DNA of 35,898 bases, taken from Chara braunii (lineage: Eukaryota > Streptophyta > Charophyceae > Charales > Characeae). This document shows positions 1-10,218 of the stretch, one piece after another (the first letter of the stretch is position 1; each line of letters opens with the position of its first letter). The notes below the pieces were generated by a model, which ran no database searches, was not told where the DNA came from, and saw nothing but the letters and a program-made list of their open reading frames with translations. The DNA is taken from the NCBI GenBank assembly GCA_003427395.1, contig BFEA01000877.1:162259-198156 (forward strand). Reading direction: 5' to 3'. Both the position numbers and the translations under genes were made by a program.

Positions 1-39
1 CCCGCCTCCGCACGCCGCCGCCCCTGTTGTTCTCCGCCA

Positions 40-42
40 CAT

Positions 43-75
<33 letters not shown>

Positions 76-240
76 CAAACAATTAATCAATCAATCTGTC
101 GCTCTCGACGGATCGTTTCGTTCAAGATCCGTCAATATCGACGGATCTTGAACAAAATGATCCGTCAAGATCAACGGATTGATTGATTGATTGATTGATT
201 GTCGACGGATCTTGAACGAAATGATATGTCGAGAGCGACA

Positions 241-314
<74 letters not shown>
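40..314. repeat. AATC/GATT microsatellite with embedded palindromes
   Basis: Tetranucleotide repeats run as AATC units at about 46-96 and as the complementary GATT units at about 178-200 and 241-314. Between them lies non-microsatellite sequence built on GACGGATCTTGAAC. The 38-bp segment 96-133 matches the reverse complement of 204-241 at 35 of 38 positions, and 120-133 pairs perfectly with 140-153 over 14 bp. The whole block is therefore a nested inverted repeat able to form a large hairpin. No gene is seen. Confidence 0.9.
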
Positions 315-316
<2 letters not shown>

Positions 317-357
317 GAGGCGTCCTACCCGCCTCCGCCGCCATCACCCACCTCCAA

Positions 358-365
358 TCAATGAC

Positions 366-428
<63 letters not shown>

Positions 429-430
429 NT
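358..430. repeat. (CAAT)n microsatellite
   Basis: About 70 bp of CAAT/AATC units, complementary to the GATT tract ending at 314 and separated from it by about 45 bp. The two tracts form a second inverted pair. Short ORFs reading through it (NQSINQSI-type protein) are artefacts of the repeat. Confidence 0.9.
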
Positions 431-568
431 CNNTNTNNTNTNNTTTTTNTTTTTTTTTTANTNTTTTTNTTTTTNTTNTTNTTNTTNTTTTTTTNTTNTT
501 NTTTTTNTTNTTCTTCTTCTTCTTCTTCTTCTTCTTCTTCTTCTTCTTCTTCNNNNTCTCCTTNTTTN
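428..568. other. Poorly resolved N-rich T/TTC microsatellite
   Basis: Many single and short N runs are scattered in T-rich sequence, with a clean TTC array at about 512-552. The pattern suggests slippage in a simple repeat or low-quality assembly. Copy number here should not be trusted. Confidence 0.85.
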
Positions 569-583
569 NNNTCATCTTCTTCT

Positions 584-645
584 GCCCGCCTCCGCGCGCC
601 TCCGCCCGCCTCCGCCCGCCTCCGCCTGCCTCCGCCCACCTCAGC
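584..645. repeat. CCGCCTCCG minisatellite
   Basis: Tandem imperfect 9-10 bp units of the CCGCCTCCGCC type. Similar GC-rich text occurs at the window's first 35 bases. Low complexity, no gene. Confidence 0.7.
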
Positions 646-649
646 CTGC

Positions 650-1215
650 GAGATAGGGGGAGGAGGAGATGGGGCAGGAGGAGATGGATCCAGACGCGAT
701 AGGGGAGGACGAGATGGAGGAGGACAAACTAGAGAAGGAGAGAGATGTACGAGAACAAGATGGGGGAAGAGAAGGTGGAGGAGGTGGAGGAGGAGATAAG
801 GGTCGAGAGAGAGAAAGAGAACGAGATAGAGGAGGAGAGTAGTGGATGAATGAGGAGAAAATGGAGGAGGGGTACGAGATGGACGAGGAGAAGATAGAGG
901 AGGAAGAGCTGGAGAAGGAGATATAGGAGGTGGGGTAGGAGATGGAGGAGGAGGAGAAAATGGAGGAGGGGTAGGAGATGTAGGAGAAGAAGATGCAAGA
1001 GGAGGAGATGGATGAGGAGTTGGAGGAGGAACAAAGGAAGAGGACAACATAGACGAGGAAGAGTAGGGGAAGGAGGAGGAGAAAATGGAGGAGGAGGGGT
1101 AGGAGATGGAGGACAAGATGAAGGAGGAAGAGATGGAGGAGGAGATAGAGGAGGTGTGGAACGAGATGGCAATGGACATGGAGGAGTAGATGGTGGAGAA
1201 TATGGAGGAAGAGTG
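650..1215. repeat. Polypurine GGAGGAGAT-type tract
   Basis: Over about 560 bp the + strand is almost entirely purine, built from diverged GGAGGAGAT, GGAGGAGGAG and GAGGTGGAG units. Long ORFs on the opposite strand (S/P/L-rich) are by-products of the composition. Such mirror-like purine tracts can form triplex DNA in principle; nothing more specific is visible. Confidence 0.8.
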
Positions 1216-1614
1216 GATGGTGGAGGAGCATGGAGGACATGGAGGTCCAAAGAATCAGTGTGTACCTCGAAATGCAGCAGGTCATATAGACACAGCATGT
1301 GCTTCACATGCAGAACCTGCTGCACCTTAAGGAACTGCTGCACATGGTGCAGATGCTGCAGATGCAGTAGGCAGCAACAAACATAGCAGGCAAGTCCTTT
1401 GTCACCCCCTGAACCCCCCCCGCCCTTTCCCCCACTGCTAACTATTTCACAAAAGTGCTCTGTTTCACGTGGAATTTGGTGTGGGGGGCCCCCTAAACCA
1501 GCATAAGACAACCCTTTTTTTTTTTTTTTACTTTTTTTTGCCCAAAAAAGCCGTCGTCCGGAAACCCAGACGACCCGGACCACGGACGGCCGGAGGAGAC
1601 GTCCGGGGGAGACC
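1216..1614. other. Non-coding stretch before gypsy copy I
   Basis: Contains short TGCAGATGC direct repeats (about 1325-1375), a C-run, a T-run near 1507-1520 and a CG-rich stretch with several GACG and GTCCG words (about 1550-1612). No supportable gene, RNA or element boundary was seen. The gypsy homology starts abruptly at its right edge. Confidence 0.6.
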
Positions 1615-1620
1615 ATTGGT

Positions 1621-2490
1621 AACCTAGGCGTCGGGTATATTCCAGCATGCCATGAATAAGATATTTCATGACTACTTGATAAATTCATCGCCGTGTACCT
1701 CGACCACATACTTATCTTTAGTAGAACAATCGAAGAGCATGCTCTGTATTTACAAACCGTACTTCCACTCCTTCGACAACACAACTATAAGATTAACTTA
1801 AGGAAATGCGAGTTCTGTCGCACTAAAGTCTTCTACTTGGGTCATGAGATATTCGCAAAAGGGATAAGGCCTGTAGATGCTAAGGTGGCTAGCATTCGTG
1901 ACAGGCTACGACCTCAGTCTGTGACCGAGGTCAAATCTTTCTTAGGGATGACCGACTACTACCGCAATTTTGTAAGGAACTATAGCACTGTGACCTCCCT
2001 TTTGAATGATGTAACTCACCTTGACACGCTATGGGAATGGACCGAAGAGTATGAGGCAGCTTTCAAGCGTTTGAAACATGCTCTCATGCACCATGAGGTT
2101 CTCATGGTTCCCGATCCAGAGAGGTCATTTGTTGTGACCACTAACGCAAGCCAATATGGCATAGGCGCAGTGTTGTTTCAACACGAAGGGAAGAAGTTGA
2201 GGCCGATCGAGTACATGAGTAAGAAGATGCCATCAAAGAAGTTGGTGAAGTCCACCTACGAAAGGGAACTCTACACCCTCTACAAAGCCCTTGTCCACTA
2301 GAGACACTATCTGTTGGGAAGGTTCTTCTACTTGAGAATTGGCCATCAGACACTCAAGTGGATCAAGACACAACTTATCCTCTCTGACGCACTCAACGCT
2401 GGATTGAAGCACTCAAAGCTAAATTATGTGAACGGAGAGAACAACAAGGGTGTTGATGCGTTGTCACGCAGAGTAGACTGCCAGACTACC
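1621..2490 (+). pseudogene. Gypsy I reverse transcriptase / RNase H remnant
   Basis: The longest open stretch, 1693-2301, contains the RT catalytic box as YLDHILIFSRT. The usual second Asp of YLDD is His (codon 1705-1707). RT thumb and connection sequence follow (KCEF, YLGHE, FLGMTDYYRNFV), then RNase H (VVTTNASQYGIGAVL), where the catalytic Asp of TTDAS is Asn (codon 2143-2145). A TAG at 2299-2301 cuts RNase H just before the RHYLLGRFF stretch, and the homology continues out of frame to about 2490. With both active sites altered, it cannot code for active polymerase or RNase H. Confidence 0.88.
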
Positions 2491-2499
2491 TAGGTGCAC

Positions 2500-3049
2500 T
2501 AATTACTGAGTTTGGCTTATCTGACGACGTAACTCGGCCAATGGTGGAAGCCCACAAGGAAGATCCTATCACGATGGACATCATACGCAAACTTGAGGTC
2601 CAAGACAAGGCCACATCTGACGAGTTTATGATGGTGGATGGGTTACTCTTTCTTGAAAAGGCAGGATTCGGGAGATTAGTTATTCCATCTAGTGAAATTT
2701 GCATAGTTTGTTTTTTGGTGAGTGTCATAACGCAACGGGACATTTTGGCTATAAAAAGATTACCCCAAATCAAATACGACGATTATGGTGGCCTGGTATG
2801 CTATACGAAGCCAAGCAGTATGTACATACATATCAAGTCTATCAGCGGTACAAGCTATGAACTCAAGCTCCGCTTGGGTTACTCAAGCCCTTACCCATTC
2901 TTGCTGGTCCAAAACAGAGTGTCTCCACCAGCAAGAATGGCAAGAGGCATATCTTCGTCATAGTTGATAGGTTTACTAAGTACGCTAGACTGATTGTCAT
3001 GCCGGAGACTGCAAGGACTGAACACATCATCGAGTTATTTATCGATTAA
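2500..3049 (+). pseudogene. Gypsy I integrase, N-terminal part
   Basis: This continues copy I with ALSRR-like linker sequence, then a segment matching copy II (PITMDIIRKL, TSDEFMMVDGLLFL) and the start of the integrase core (FIVVDRFTKYARLIVMPETA at about 2955-3010). Several frame changes are needed. Homology stops at 3045-3049, exactly where a TTAA-flanked insertion begins, and resumes at 3631. Confidence 0.82.
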
Positions 3050-3630
3050 ACCACCACTACCCCTGCCGGCCTAAAATGGACTTTCCTGGCCTTACATACC
3101 GGGTTCTTAGGGGGGGCGGCGACCGACAGGCGCAAGTGGGTCCGGTCCAATAATTTTCAAGCGTGAACTTTGGCGATTTTTCGCGCTTAAAAAACTGAGC
3201 AAACAAATCTGAAAATTTGATATCTTGTAGATTAGGCCGTGATCTGTCAAAAAAAAAATATTAAAAAAATCAAAAACAGGAATTTAGACCGTGAAGTAAA
3301 TGTCGCGCCGTTTCGTCACATTTTCCATTTTTGCTACGCTACCACGTATGGGCCAACGGGAAAAGTAACCCAACATTCACGATTTTTTGCAATCAGAAGG
3401 ATGACCCAAAAACTCTGAAAATTCGAGGGTCCGTAGATTTTGTAGTCATCTTTACAGGAAAAATTTTTATATATAAAAAAAAAATTGAACCACGAAATTA
3501 ATCTTGCGGGGAATTTGACGCATTTTTGAATTTTGCCACTCTGCCAGTTCCCCCCATTGTGCTATCGGTAGCCCTCATGGACCTGTGCTACCGGTTCCCC
3601 TTAATTTATGACGACGGGCATAGTGGTGAT
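3050..3630. mobile_element. 581-bp nonautonomous DNA transposon (TTAA-flanked)
   Basis: This segment interrupts the integrase of copy I: homology stops at 3049 and resumes with NWVCDFGLPK at about 3632. TTAA occurs at 3046-3049 and 3631-3634, as expected of a 4-bp target duplication. The termini are imperfect inverted repeats: left ACCACCACTACCCC, right (reverse complement) ATCACCACTATGCCC. No transposase is present. The interior holds two diverged direct units, about 3195-3355 and 3405-3560, both with TCTGAAAATT, TGTAGATT, an A-rich stretch and a TTTTGCNACNCT end. TTAA duplications are known for piggyBac and Kolobok groups; a 3-bp TTA or TAA reading (Harbinger) is also possible. The family is not identified. 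Confidence 0.75.
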
Positions 3631-4610
3631 TTAACTGGGTGTGTGACTTTGGACTCCCGAAGACTATCGTTAGTGACAAAGATGTCCGTTTCACCAATGA
3701 ATGTGGAAGAAGGTTGCAAAACAGATGGGAAGCCAACTCCAGATGACTTATGGAAATCATCCTGAAGCCAATGGGCAAGCTGAACAGATGAACCGGGTGG
3801 TGCAGAATCTGCTTAGGCATTACATTAAACCCAACCAAGATGACTGAGATGAGAAGTTACCTCTCATCGCAAGCCTGTACAACAATGTTATGCACAACAC
3901 CACCAGCGTCAATCCGAATCAGCTGCATCTAGGATGAAAGCCTAAATCTACTCTAGACTTACTCCTACCTCAAAACCAATCTGCTGCAACTTCTGGAACC
4001 ACGGAATTTGGTGTCCAGTATGAAAAGTTGCTGCAGCAAGCTGTCGAACACATCAAGAAATATGAAGAAGCAATGATTGCTTCTGAGGCCACACATCGAC
4101 GATAGCCCACATTTCAGGTAGGGGAACATGTCTGGGTTATATCTAGTGAGCTAGGACAGGTATCCGACATCTCTAGGAAACTAATGCCTCAATACTTCGG
4201 TCCTTGGATATCGTGGGTAGTGAACTGGATGGTCTCTCGTATGTGATTCGAATCCCTGGTCACTTGCACACTTACCCTGTCTTTCATGCCTCAAATTTTG
4301 CACTTTTCGTTGAGACACAACAGTTCCCATCAAGGAGATCAATGCTGCCCCAAACCATGGATGACCACATGGATGTCGATGACATTTTGGAGTACAGAGA
4401 CATGCCTGTTCCTAAGCTTGTGGGTAGAGGAAGACCACCAAAACCCAAGAGGGAGTACTGAATTAGATTCAGGCATTACATGGATCCAAAAGAAGACCAA
4501 TTGTTCACCAGAGAGGAACTAATTGAAATAGCACCTCAGATTGTGACACACTATGAGAGGAGGTTGAAGGGGAAGGCTCCTGCAAAAGCATCTCAGCGGA
4601 CTTTCAAAGC
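3631..4610 (+). pseudogene. Gypsy I integrase core and chromodomain-like tail
   Basis: Homology resumes with NWVCDFGLPK and the SDKDVRF motif (second catalytic Asp), then EANGQAEQMNR, where the third catalytic acidic residue lies in QAEQMN. A frameshift at about 3720-3735 separates the two. Downstream come PNQL-like sequence, a GPW motif and the HTYPVFHAS motif of gypsy integrase C-termini, MDDHMDVDDIL, GRGRPPKP and a degenerate chromodomain-like stretch (about 4440-4560). At least four in-frame stops or shifts are present. Confidence 0.82.
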
Positions 4611-4611
4611 T

Positions 4612-4624
4612 AAGGGGGATGGAA
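4612..4624 (+). other. Polypurine tract of gypsy I
   Basis: AAGGGGGATGGAA lies directly before the LTR start TGTGAG. The same tract precedes the 3' LTR of copy II on the other strand (7243-7255). It is the expected plus-strand primer site. Confidence 0.75.
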
Positions 4625-5731
4625 TGTGAGATGTATCCTCATGGGGCCCTAGACAACATGCATATGTTCTGGACTGTGGCCCCCAACAAGCCTCGTGCCC
4701 GCCCTAAGTGAAGGTGGGCCTGAATATGCACGAGAGACCCTTATCTTAGCATTTTCCAATGCGGGACTCAGACAGTTGCTGCACGACAGTTGGTTGAAGT
4801 ACAACCTTGACCTCACACTAGGCTCTTCCAGAAGAAGCAGCTGCATCATGCAGTTGAGCACAGGACACCAGTGGTTGCGCCCTGGGCACGGGCAGAGTGA
4901 GGTCGATACATCACGAAGCGACCACGGGCCAACGAGAATGCAACATTATCGTCACATCCACCTTGTGGGCCAATGCAAACACAACAAACATTCGGAGCCT
5001 GGGTAATCCTGTGTGTGCCCAACTGAAAAGGGCCCAGACCCTCAACTGTAGACATGGGTCTGGGCGCAGACACTGGGGCCCGACCAGAAGCTACTGGAAA
5101 CTTCCACGGCCAGGCCCAAACAGTGCATCAACAGTTCTGACTGCCATATAGGGAGGAGGTTGGCCAGTGTTCGACATTCTGGCTTAGGCAGACAATGCGG
5201 ATATGCTGCTGCGATGCAGCACAAGTGTCTGCATTGCGCTAGCGCTGGCTGGGCCATGCGCGGGCGCTAAGTGGTGTGGAGTGTTGCAGGGAAGCGGGGC
5301 GCCAAGCGGCCATAGCCGGGCTGCAGATGCACGGGTAGGTAAAGGCGACGGTGGTCTTCAGGAAGGAGGCGCATGTGTGGGTGGACAAGAGTGATGAGGG
5401 GAGTCAAGAGTATGTGGGAGGTCGGCATTGGTGTTGAAGTCATGTACATTGGTCTTCGAAGTCGAAGTGTGTTTGCTGCATGAATGTAGATAGGATAGGT
5501 AGGATGAGTAGAGTAGGCCGGGCGTTGGGTGGCAGATAGTAGGGGCGACATCGAATACTGCGTTAGTGTGGCCTGACGGCTTGGACATTGGCTCACGAGT
5601 TCATTGTATCACTCTTATTTGGATGGAATCTTGGTGCATTTGAGCTCTCTGCTTGTTACATGACTATCTGGACTTATGCGTGATTTTGCAACTTGGTTAT
5701 CTGTATATCGCTCTCGCTCATATTCCTTGCA
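4625..5731 (+). repeat. 3' LTR of gypsy I
   Basis: This 1107-bp segment begins TGTGAG after the polypurine tract and ends TTGCA. It aligns along its length with the reverse complement of 6143-7242 and 21367-22492. Shared blocks include CCGCCCTAAGTGAAGG, GGGCCCAGACCCTCAACT, CATGTACATTGGTCTTCGA, and TATCGCTC followed by ATTCCTTG near the end. Divergence from the copy II LTRs is considerable. Without a 5' LTR, target duplication cannot be tested. Confidence 0.85.
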
Positions 5732-5972
5732 TCACTGATTAATAATATAACAATTCGATAGGCGATTATTGAATACGACTCATCATTTATTTAGGTCTAT
5801 TAACTCGCCACTGCTATGGTCACAATACCCCCATCGCAAATTACCATGTGTCTAACCAGCCATACACTAGCTCTGAACTCCAAATGCCCACATCAAAGCA
5901 GTTATTCGTATGCTACACTCTATTGTTGCCCACTGAATTGCTCATTCTCTGGTTTCCTAAGAGAACTACCAG
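5732..5972. other. Spacer between two convergent gypsy LTRs
   Basis: AT-rich unique-looking sequence with no ORF or RNA I can support. Together with the MITE it makes up the 411 bp between the LTR of copy I and that of copy II. Confidence 0.5.
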
Positions 5973-5975
5973 TTA

Positions 5976-6103
5976 GGGCCTACTCACACTAGGCCCTCAA
6001 TTCGCAAAATGAGTGGCCAGATTGAGTCCTTCTAAAGGTATTACTCCACCTGGCGGCTCATTTTGCAATTTCGTGATTTTGAAGGCCTAGTGTGAGTACA
6101 CTC
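5976..6103. mobile_element. 128-bp Tourist-like MITE
   Basis: The ends are long inverted repeats: left begins GGGCCTACTCACACTAGGCC, right (reverse complement) begins GAGTGTACTCACACTAGGCC. Homology extends inward to a shared GCAAAATGAG. TTA flanks both sides (5973-5975 and 6104-6106), the 3-bp duplication known for PIF/Harbinger elements. There is no coding capacity. It could fold into one hairpin of nearly full length. Confidence 0.85.
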
Positions 6104-6138
6104 TTAGCAGACTGGAATTTTCTTAGCTACCAGTATGA

Positions 6139-6142
6139 CAAT
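6139..6142. repeat. Target site duplication of gypsy II, left
   Basis: CAAT abuts the outer end of the LTR that starts at 6143. The same CAAT at 22493-22496 abuts the other LTR 16 kb away, so 6143-22492 can be read as one integration. Confidence 0.75.
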
Positions 6143-7242
6143 TGCAAGGAATAAGAGTGTGAGCGATATACAGAAAACCAAGTTGCGAAATCACACAGCT
6201 GTCCAAGTAGTCGTGTCTCAAGAAGAGAGTACAAATGCACCGAGAAACCATCCATATAGAGCAATACAATGAAGTAATGAGCCAATGTTCAAGCCCGTAG
6301 GCCACACCAACACATTATCCAAAGTCGCTCTGCCCTGTCTGTTGCCTAGCGCCCAGCCTACTCTACCCGACTATCCTACCTACAGCTGCTTCACTCAACA
6401 GGCTCACTTCGAGTCTCGAAGACCAATGTACATGACTGTCAACTCCATAGCCGGCCTCTCTTCATGTACCAGGTATGTATCTCGTCACCCTTAATCAAAC
6501 CTTGATTAACCCACACAGCGCCTCCTTCCCTGAAGACCACTAGATCACCCGTTGTAACCCCTGCCGCCCAGCAGCCCAGCTATGGCCGCCTGCGCCCCGC
6601 TGCCCTGCAGCGCCCCTCCTCACCTCTACGCACCCCGTCAGCGCCTTTGGCAGCAGCGCAGCATCAAGCGAGAGCGCAGCAGCACTTCCGTATTGCCAGC
6701 ACTGGCCAGAATACCTGGCCTGGGCTGCCTCACTTCCTTTATCGAAGTGGCAGCCTCTTGGATGCTGCGTGTGGCCTGGCTGGAAGCTTCCAGTAGCTTC
6801 TGGTTCGGCCTCAGACCTTGCGCCCAGGCCCGAGACTATAGTTGAGGGCCTGGGCCCTTTACAGTTGGGCACGACCCGAGTCTCCGGACTTGGGCAGTTT
6901 GCTGCATCTGTGCAGGGCTCCCAAGCAGGTGCGTCAGCAGTACCGCTTTTGCAAAGGCCGGTGGCCTGCTTCTCAATGCATCATCCCTGCTTCGTGTCTA
7001 TGTGCCCAGGCGCAACTGTCAAGGCCTGGGCCAATTGTTTGATGCAGCAATGTGAGGCTCACGCGTCTACCCAACCAACTGGCGTGTTGCGAGAGCCTGA
7101 ATACCCACTTATGGAAATGCCGAATTTTGCCTCTGACGAATATTCAGGCCCGCCTTCACTTAGGGCGGCACTCGGCTTGCTGGGGGCCTTAACCCAGATC
7201 ATGTGATGTCTCATAGGACCCCGTGAGGGCTTGTTCCTCACA
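6143..7242 (-). repeat. 3' LTR of gypsy II
   Basis: 1100 bp. On the minus strand it begins TGTGAGG after the purine tract and ends CCTTGCA. It matches 21367-22492 closely; for example 7079-7173 is identical to the 95-bp block at 22232-22326. It matches LTR I more loosely. A TG...CA terminus and adjoining CAAT define the edge. Confidence 0.9.
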
Positions 7243-7280
7243 TTCCATCCCCCTTAGCTTCGAAAGTCCATTCAGATGCT

Positions 7281-8535
7281 TCATGTTGGTGCCTTCCCCT
7301 TTAGCTTATTCTCATAAATTGCCACAATTTGAGGAGTTGTCTTAACAAGTTCCTCCCTTGAAATCCATCGATCTTCCTTCGGATCAGTATAACGCCTGAA
7401 ATAAACTTTGTACTCCCTTGCAGGTTTTGGAGGTCTTCCCTTGCCATGTGGCTTGAGAACAGGCATGTCTCTATGATCTAGGATGTCGTCGACGTCCACG
7501 TGGCCATCCATGGTTGGGGGCGGCATAGATCTCCATGATGGGAATTATGCTGTCTTAGTGAAAGGTGCAAGCTTAGAGGCGTGAAAAACAAGGTAAGTGC
7601 GTAGGTGACCAGGGATACGAATGACATACAAGGGACTATCCAAATCATTCCCCACAATGTCTAAGACTTCCCAGGGACCGAAATACTGAGGCATTAGTTT
7701 CCTAGAGATGCCAAACTCCTATCCCAACTCACTAGCCTTGACCCAGACACGTTCCCATACCTGAAATGTGGACTGTCGACGAGGTTTGTTTTCAGAAGCA
7801 ATCATAGCTTCCTAAGATTTCTTGATATGTTCAACAATCTGTTGCAACAATTTCTCATACTGGACACCAAATTCAATGATCCCAAGAGTTGCAACAGGTC
7901 GCTTTTTCAGGTAGGAGGAAGTCTAGAGCAGATCTAGGCTTCCATCCTAGATGCAACTGATTAGGATTGACGCTGGTGGTGCTGTGTACAACGTTGTTGT
8001 ATAGGCTGGCGATGAGAGGTAGTTTCTCATCTCAACCATCCTGGCTGGGCTTGATGTAATGCCTCAGCAGATGCTGCACCACTCGGTTCATCTGTTCACC
8101 CTGCCCATTTGCTTCGAGACGATTCCGAGAAGTCATTTGAAGCTGGCTGCCCATCTGTTCAGCGGCCTTCTTCCACATCTCGCTTGTGAAACACACATCT
8201 CTATCACTAAGGATCGTCTTTGGAAGTACAAAGTCACACACCCAGTTGGCCATGAACAACTTAATGACATGCTCAGTCCTGGCAGTCTCCAGCATCACAA
8301 TTAGTCTAGCATACTTAGTGAACCTATCCACTATGATGAAGATATGCATTTTGCCATTCTTGCTGGTCACGAGAGTATCCATGAAGTCCATGGAGATACT
8401 CTGTCATGGGCCAACAGGAATGGGTAAAGGCTTGAGTAACCCAAGCGGAGCTTGAGTCCGCGGCTCGTCCCGCTAACAGACCTGACATGTCTGTACGTAC
8501 TTCTTTGCATCGTCCAACATGTTAGGCCACCAAAA
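7281..8535 (-). pseudogene. Gypsy II integrase and chromodomain-like tail
   Basis: The core is best preserved at 8391-8032. The first Asp is in SMDFMD, the second in the SDRD motif, and the acidic residue of GQGEQMNR takes the Glu position. Upstream a QTCQVC remnant of the zinc-binding region lies at about 8470-8490. Downstream, frameshifted pieces carry the HTYLVFHAS-type motif (about 7575-7605). A last open stretch, 7526-7281, contains MDGHVDVDDIL, GRPPKPAREYKV and RRYTDPKEDRW...VAIYE, which resembles a degraded chromodomain. Stops fall between all these pieces. Confidence 0.85.
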
Positions 8536-9330
8536 TCATTGTACTAAGTTAGCACTCGTCTTCTTCCAGCCGAAATGTCCCGTTGCGTCGTGGCATTCTC
8601 CTAAAAGTAAACTACGCAAATCTTCTCTAGAAGAAACAACTAATCTTTTAAACCTTGCCTTCTTAAGAAAGGCAACCCATCCACCATCACAAACTCGTCC
8701 GTGGTGGCCTTGTCTTTGGCCTGCAGTTTGTTGATGATGCACATCGTGATGGGATCTTCCTTGTAGGCTTCTTTCAAAGATCGAGTCACGTTGTCAGATA
8801 AGCCAAACTCATAAATCAGCGCACCTAGGTAGTCTGGCCTTCTAGACAACACATCCGCAACCTTGTTGTACTCTGCCTTCACATAGTCTAGTTTGAAGTC
8901 ATACTGATCTATGACTTCAATCCAACGTTTGAGTGCATCGGAGAGAACTAGTTGGGTCTTGATCCACTTGAGGGTCTGATGATCAGTTCTCAAATAGAAG
9001 AACCTCCCTAACAGATAGTGCCTCCAGTGGACAAGTGCTTTGTAAAGAGCATAGAGTTCGCTTTCGTAGGTGGACTTTGCCAACTTCTTTGATGGCATCA
9101 TTTAACTCATGTACTCGACCGGTCTCAACTTTTTCCCTTCCTGCTGAGCCAGCACTGCGCCAATGTCGTATTGGCTTGCATGAGTGGTTACAACGAATGG
9201 CCTTTGCGGGTCGGGTACCATAAGAACCTCATGGTGTGTGAGAGCATGCTTCAAACGCTTGAAAGTTGCATCACACTCGTCGGTTCAGTCCCAGAGTGTG
9301 TCAAGTCGAGTTAGATCAGTCAAGGGAGAT
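8536..9330 (-). pseudogene. Gypsy II RNase H remnant
   Basis: The open stretch 9101-8640 carries STYESELYALYKAL, HYLLGRFF, TDHQTLKWIK and the ADVLSRRPDYLG end typical of gypsy RNase H. Just upstream, in another frame, the catalytic VTTDAS motif reads VTTHAS (codon at 9182-9180), so the Asp is replaced by His. A TAA (9103-9105) precedes the MMPSKK segment. Confidence 0.85.
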
Positions 9331-10062
9331 GCGATCATACTAAAATTATTTACGAAGTTGCGGTAATAACCACACATCCCCAAGAATGATCTGACCTCAG
9401 TCACAGACTGGGGTCGTGACCAGTCACGTATGCTAGCCACCTTGGCATCTTTTCGGCCCTAATACCATCCGCGGATACTTCATGACCCAAGTACAAGATT
9501 CGAGTGCGACCGAACTCGCATTTTTCTGCGTTTATCTTATACTTGTGCTGCCGAAGGAGTGAAAGTACTTTGTCTACATGTTGAGCATGCTCCTCGACAG
9601 TTCTACTAACAACAAGTATATCGTCAAGGTACACAGCGACAAACTTATCACAGTAATCATGGAAGATCCTATTCGTGGCGTGCTGGAAAATACCCGACGC
9701 ATTGCAAAGGCCAAAGGGCATCACCACAAACTCGTACAGATCGTGCCTGGTCTGAAATGCGGTTTTGTGTGGTCCTCTGGTCTTATGGCAATCTGATGGT
9801 AGCCGGATTTTAAGTCTATCTTTATATAGTACTTGCATCCCTACACCTTATCCAATAGGTCGTCGATGCGTGGTAGAGGCTCTGCGTCCTTAACGGTGAT
9901 GGCATTGAGGCCTCTATAATCAATGCACATCCTTAGTGTTCCCCTTTTCTTTGGAACAAATAGGACAGGTGAGCCAAAGGGGGAAGTGCTAGGACGAATC
10001 CAACCCTTTTCTGTAAGCTTTTTAAGTTGTCGACGAAGCTCGTCCAACTCGGTCGGAGCCAT
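9331..10062 (-). pseudogene. Gypsy II reverse transcriptase remnant
   Basis: Two open pieces are split by a stop near 9841. The first (10062-9841) has [29 protein letters not shown] and the MCIDYRGLN motif. The second (9838-9401) has FVVMPFGLCNASGIFQ and an intact catalytic box, VYLDDILVVSRT, followed by KCEF and YLGHEVSADGI. The catalytic aspartates are intact here, unlike in copy I. A frameshift follows the YLGHE stretch. Confidence 0.88.
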
Positions 10063-10218
10063 CCTATAGATTCTCCCTTTAGGTGTCTTGCTATCTGGGA
10101 TGATCGCTATGGTATGGACAACCTCCCTGTTTGCGACTCTTGAGGGCTCCTCGAACAGATCAGGGTACTTAACGACGATTGTCTCTATCTCTCGGGGTGT
10201 TTTAACGGTCTCCCCTTC

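Larger units (their letters stand above)
1615..5731 (+). mobile_element. Ty3/gypsy copy I, 5'-truncated, degenerate
   Basis: Pol fragments occur in the order RT, RNase H, integrase, chromodomain-like tail, followed by a purine tract (4612-4624) and a 3' LTR (4625-5731). It is the same family as copy II on the other strand; the two can be matched through pol and LTR. The 5' LTR, gag, protease and N-terminal RT are missing. Homology begins at about 1615, in the RT motif before NASGIFQ. Stops and frameshifts are frequent, and a 581-bp element interrupts the integrase. It is clearly dead. Confidence 0.88.

Noticed and set aside
729-1784. 351-codon minus-strand ORF across the purine tract
   Set aside because: Ser/Pro/Leu-rich product of the low-complexity complement; it runs into gypsy RT in the opposite direction.
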